DNA from: a virus
Length of the DNA stretch: 64,000 nucleotides
IMG/VR virus record: IMGVR_UViG_3300032032_000001
Span: 1-64,000 of that record
Direction: 5' to 3' (one strand)
Each line of letters starts with the position of its first letter. Positions within the stretch are counted from its first letter, which is position 1. The notes beneath the pieces were generated by a model that saw only the letters and a program-made list of their open reading frames with translations, made no database searches and had not been told where the DNA came from. Below, one piece after another: positions 61,379 through 64,000 of the stretch. The translations under genes and the position numbers were made by a program.

Positions 61379-61386
61379 CTTATACC
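61379..61386 (-). promoter_or_regulatory. phage promoter-like motif GGTATAAG (copy 4)
   Basis: On the minus strand it reads GGTATAAGAATTATG, 42 bases upstream of the 31-aa gene at 61337, in the divergent gap before the polymerase gene. It matches the other three copies. Confidence 0.6.
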
Positions 61387-61419
61387 TAATATGGAGGCCG
61401 GGTTAGCACGGAGGATTAA

Positions 61420-64000
61420 ATGTCGAATATTCTAGATCCCCAGAGGGTGATGAAAGCCCTCGAAGACGGGACCATAGAGCAAATTAGTAGCTTCTTTCCT
61501 TTGGAAGGTAAGAAACATGCCTTGGTCGCAGACAAAATCTACTCTGGCGGGGAAGTAGACCTAGATGATATCAGTAGCCAAAAGAACGCGAGACTTAGAG
61601 GTAGGACGTGGGCGCAAGGCCTTTACGGGGACTTCTCTTTAATAAACAAAGAGACCGGTAAAACCATAGATACGGCTAAAAGACTCAAGGTCGCGAGCCT
61701 CCCAAAGATAACCCGCCGATACAGCTACATCGTAGACGGAACAGAATACCAAGTAGACAACCAGTGGCGTCTGAAGTCAGGCGTGTATACCCGAAGAAAA
61801 GCCAACGGGGAGCTTGAAAGCCAGTTTAACCTTGCCGAGGGCCGTGGATTCCGCATGGGATTTGACCCGTCTAAGCGCCGGTTTCTGGTCACTTATGGGT
61901 CCTCGAACGTGCAGCTTCTCCCGGTCCTTCAAGCGCTAGGCGTTCCTGATGATAAAATCAGGGAGGCGTGGGGTGACACCCTGTACGCACGGAGCATGGC
62001 CGACAAGAAACGCGGCGAGGTTGTAAAGCTGGCCAAAGTATTGTCACGCGGGGCAGCCCCGGCGAACGATACTGAAGCGGCAAGTATAATTAAGGAAGCT
62101 TACGCTGGTACCAAGCTGCTCCCTGACACAACCAAAATCACCCTGGGGTCAGCGTTTGACTCGGTAAATGGGGACGCTCTCCTGGCTACATCGTCTAAGT
62201 TATTAGGCGTTAATAGGGGAGAGAGGGATGTTGATAACCGAGACTCTCTACGGTTTAAGGAGCTTTGGTCAATAAATGACCATATTCCGGAACGAATTCA
62301 GAACTCTCAGCGCAGGATCAAATACAAGCTCGGAAACAATGTGGACCGGAGAGACAGCGTCAGATCTATTATCACGTCTGATATCTTCAACATCCCCATT
62401 AAGACGTTCTTTACGTCAACGAGCCTGTCGCAGCAGACATCCCAGGTTAATCCTGTGGACATGATGGGCGGGTTTCTCCGTACGACAATCATGGGGCAAG
62501 GCGGTATCGTGAGCGAAAACGCCGTGTCCGAAGACGCCAAGCTGATCGACTCTAGTTACCTAGGGTTTATTGATCCGGTACACACTCCTGAAGGAAAGAG
62601 GTCTGGCATCAGTGGCCACCTCTCTCTTGGGGTAGAGAAGCACGGCACCACGCCAAAGATACAGGTGTACGACGTTAAGGAGAAAAAGTTCGCGGCACGG
62701 AGCCCTGGAGAGCTTGTCGGGAAAGCGGTCGCGTTCCCTGATCAGTATTCTTTTAGTGGCAAAGCGCCCAAGGCTATCAGTGATCTGGTTACGGTAGTCA
62801 GGAAGGATGGAGGCGACCCTGAAAAGATCAGCCCCTCCGAAGTCGATTACATCATAAAGACCCCTAAGCAGCTGTTCTCGATAACAGCTAACCTAGTGCC
62901 GTTCCTTCCGTCGGATCAAGCCAACCGCGCCGGTATGGCCACCCGCCACTTAGAGCAGGCGATCTCATTAAAAGACCGTGAGGAGCCCTTGGTTCAGGTC
63001 ACATCCGGAAACCCTAGTGAGAAGTACAAGACCTGGGAGAAGATTGTGGGGTCTTTTACGAGCCACACAAGCCGCGTCTCCGGGACGGTTGAGACCGTCG
63101 GGAAGAACAAGATTGTGGTTCGCGGGAGCGACGGTGAGAAGCACGAGGTTCCCCTCTATGACAACTTCCCACTAAACGACAAGAAGGCCTTTATTTCAAG
63201 CACCCCAACGGTTGCAAAGGGGGACAAGGTTAAGGCCGGTCAAGCTGTGGCGGATACGAACTTCACTAAGAATGGGACGTTGGCGATGGGGACAAACCTA
63301 CGCGTCGCCTATCTACCATATAAGGGGTTAGTGTTTGAGGATGGTATCGTTATATCTGAGACCGCTTCAAATAAGCTTATCAGTGAGCACCTCCATAAAA
63401 ACAGGGCGTATGTCGAGAAATCCATGGGAGTTGGTCTGAAGAAGTTCAGGGCAAATTTCCCTGGGTACGTGACCGAGGATAACGCCGCAAAGCTCGATGA
63501 AGATGGCGTGATAAAGAAGGGTCAAAAAGTTGACCCAGGTGACGTATTAATGACAGTCCTGCAAAAGACGGAGCCCTCTAAGGAGCAGCTACTTCTTAAG
63601 GGGATCCATAAGTCACTAATAAGGCCCTACAAGAACAAGTCTGTGACTTGGGACAAACCGTATACTGGCGTCGTAACGGATGTTGTTAGGAATGGTCGCG
63701 AGATTGTTGCGTACGTCAAGACCGAGGAATCGGCAGATGTTGGCGATAAGCTTACTGGGAGACACGGTAACAAGGGTGTGATTACAGCCGTAGTTCCTGA
63801 TGAGGAAATGCCGAGGGACGCTGACGGCAACCCCGTCCAATTGATCTTAAATCCATCGGGGGTTCCTGGACGAATCAACCTGGGACAGGTTCTGGAGACC
63901 AGTCTGGGCAAGGTGGCTAAAAAGCGCGGGGAGCCTTATGCCGTTGAGAACTTTCAATCTAATGACAGCAAGAAAGTCGTTACCGTACGTGAGCATAAGC
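61420..64000 (+). CDS. rpoB: phage RNA polymerase beta subunit (RpoB-like), cut by the window end
   Basis: The frame starts at ATG 61420 (GGAGG six bases before) and stays open to the end: 860 residues. RpoB signatures appear in order. Residues 328-362 align without gaps with the E. coli rifampicin region (FFTSTSLSQQTSQVNP, then RTTIMGQGG). IDPVHTPEGK is at 384-393 and VPFLPSDQANRAGM at 493-506. ADTNFTKNGTLAMGTN leads to LPYKGLVFEDGIVISE (E640, D641). GDKLTGRHGNKGV (775-787) has the two catalytic-centre lysines, then NPSGVPGRINLGQVLET. The N-terminal lobe is about 175 residues shorter than in E. coli. The rest, and probably beta-prime, lie beyond the window. Confidence 0.95.
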   Translation, partial: MSNILDPQRVMKALEDGTIEQISSFFPLEGKKHALVADKIYSGGEVDLDDISSQKNARLRGRTWAQGLYGDFSLINKETGKTIDTAKRLKVASLPKITRRYSYIVDGTEYQVDNQWRLKSGVYTRRKANGELESQFNLAEGRGFRMGFDPSKRRFLVTYGSSNVQLLPVLQALGVPDDKIREAWGDTLYARSMADKKRGEVVKLAKVLSRGAAPANDTEAASIIKEAYAGTKLLPDTTKITLGSAFDSVNGDALLATSSKLLGVNRGERDVDNRDSLRFKELWSINDHIPERIQNSQRRIKYKLGNNVDRRDSVRSIITSDIFNIPIKTFFTSTSLSQQTSQVNPVDMMGGFLRTTIMGQGGIVSENAVSEDAKLIDSSYLGFIDPVHTPEGKRSGISGHLSLGVEKHGTTPKIQVYDVKEKKFAARSPGELVGKAVAFPDQYSFSGKAPKAISDLVTVVRKDGGDPEKISPSEVDYIIKTPKQLFSITANLVPFLPSDQANRAGMATRHLEQAISLKDREEPLVQVTSGNPSEKYKTWEKIVGSFTSHTSRVSGTVETVGKNKIVVRGSDGEKHEVPLYDNFPLNDKKAFISSTPTVAKGDKVKAGQAVADTNFTKNGTLAMGTNLRVAYLPYKGLVFEDGIVISETASNKLISEHLHKNRAYVEKSMGVGLKKFRANFPGYVTEDNAAKLDEDGVIKKGQKVDPGDVLMTVLQKTEPSKEQLLLKGIHKSLIRPYKNKSVTWDKPYTGVVTDVVRNGREIVAYVKTEESADVGDKLTGRHGNKGVITAVVPDEEMPRDADGNPVQLILNPSGVPGRINLGQVLETSLGKVAKKRGEPYAVENFQSNDSKKVVTVREHK

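Overview
This window looks like part of the genome of a large, tailed double-stranded DNA phage (or a closely related prophage or metagenomic contig). It encodes a portal protein, several very large baseplate and tail-fibre proteins, a phage replication module and a phage-type multisubunit RNA polymerase beta subunit. There are no host housekeeping genes, rRNA, recognisable tRNA, insertion sequences or CRISPR arrays. Genes are packed with stop/start overlaps (ATGA, TAATG), most have AGGAGG-like ribosome sites, and no stretch over 300 bases lacks a gene. The host cannot be named from the sequence.

Layout. (1) 1-39893, plus strand: the tail end of a possible sigma-like factor, then a virion cluster. 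It starts with four Gly/Ala/Lys-rich proteins with membrane-like segments (192-5495) interleaved with two beta-sandwich repeat proteins. Next come a 981-aa structural protein, a gp25-like baseplate protein, a 2686-aa protein with a baseplate-J-like head, a 2272-aa protein, a 1753-aa Gly-repeat fibre and a 2578-aa beta-helix spike. (2) 39959-57170, minus strand: replication, recombination and DNA-binding genes. One roughly 16-kb unit appears to run from a promoter-like site at 57219 to an intrinsic terminator at 41294. It holds an XRE regulator, SF2 helicase, UDG-like Fe-S protein, DnaB-like helicase, DnaG-like primase, SSB-like protein, family A polymerase, GIY-YIG nuclease, RecA-like ATPase, two PD-(D/E)XK nucleases, RusA and an AT-hook protein. 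Two single-gene units follow, a metallophosphoesterase and a Rho-N-like basic protein. (3) 57258-64000, plus strand: a protein rich in KTA motifs, an unknown protein, a zinc-ribbon portal, and an RNA polymerase beta subunit that runs off the window. Two small genes lie on the minus strand between portal and polymerase.

How it fits together. The beta subunit, a possible sigma-like C-terminus and a 15-base motif (GGYATAAGMRYHRTG) point to a phage-specific transcription system. The motif was found before the first gene of four minus-strand units. The beta subunit has lost several rifampicin-contact residues. A second recurring signal is a K-(T/E/Q)-A tripeptide at domain boundaries of virion proteins, which could mark maturation cleavage sites. 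Both ideas are inference from pattern and need the tests listed.
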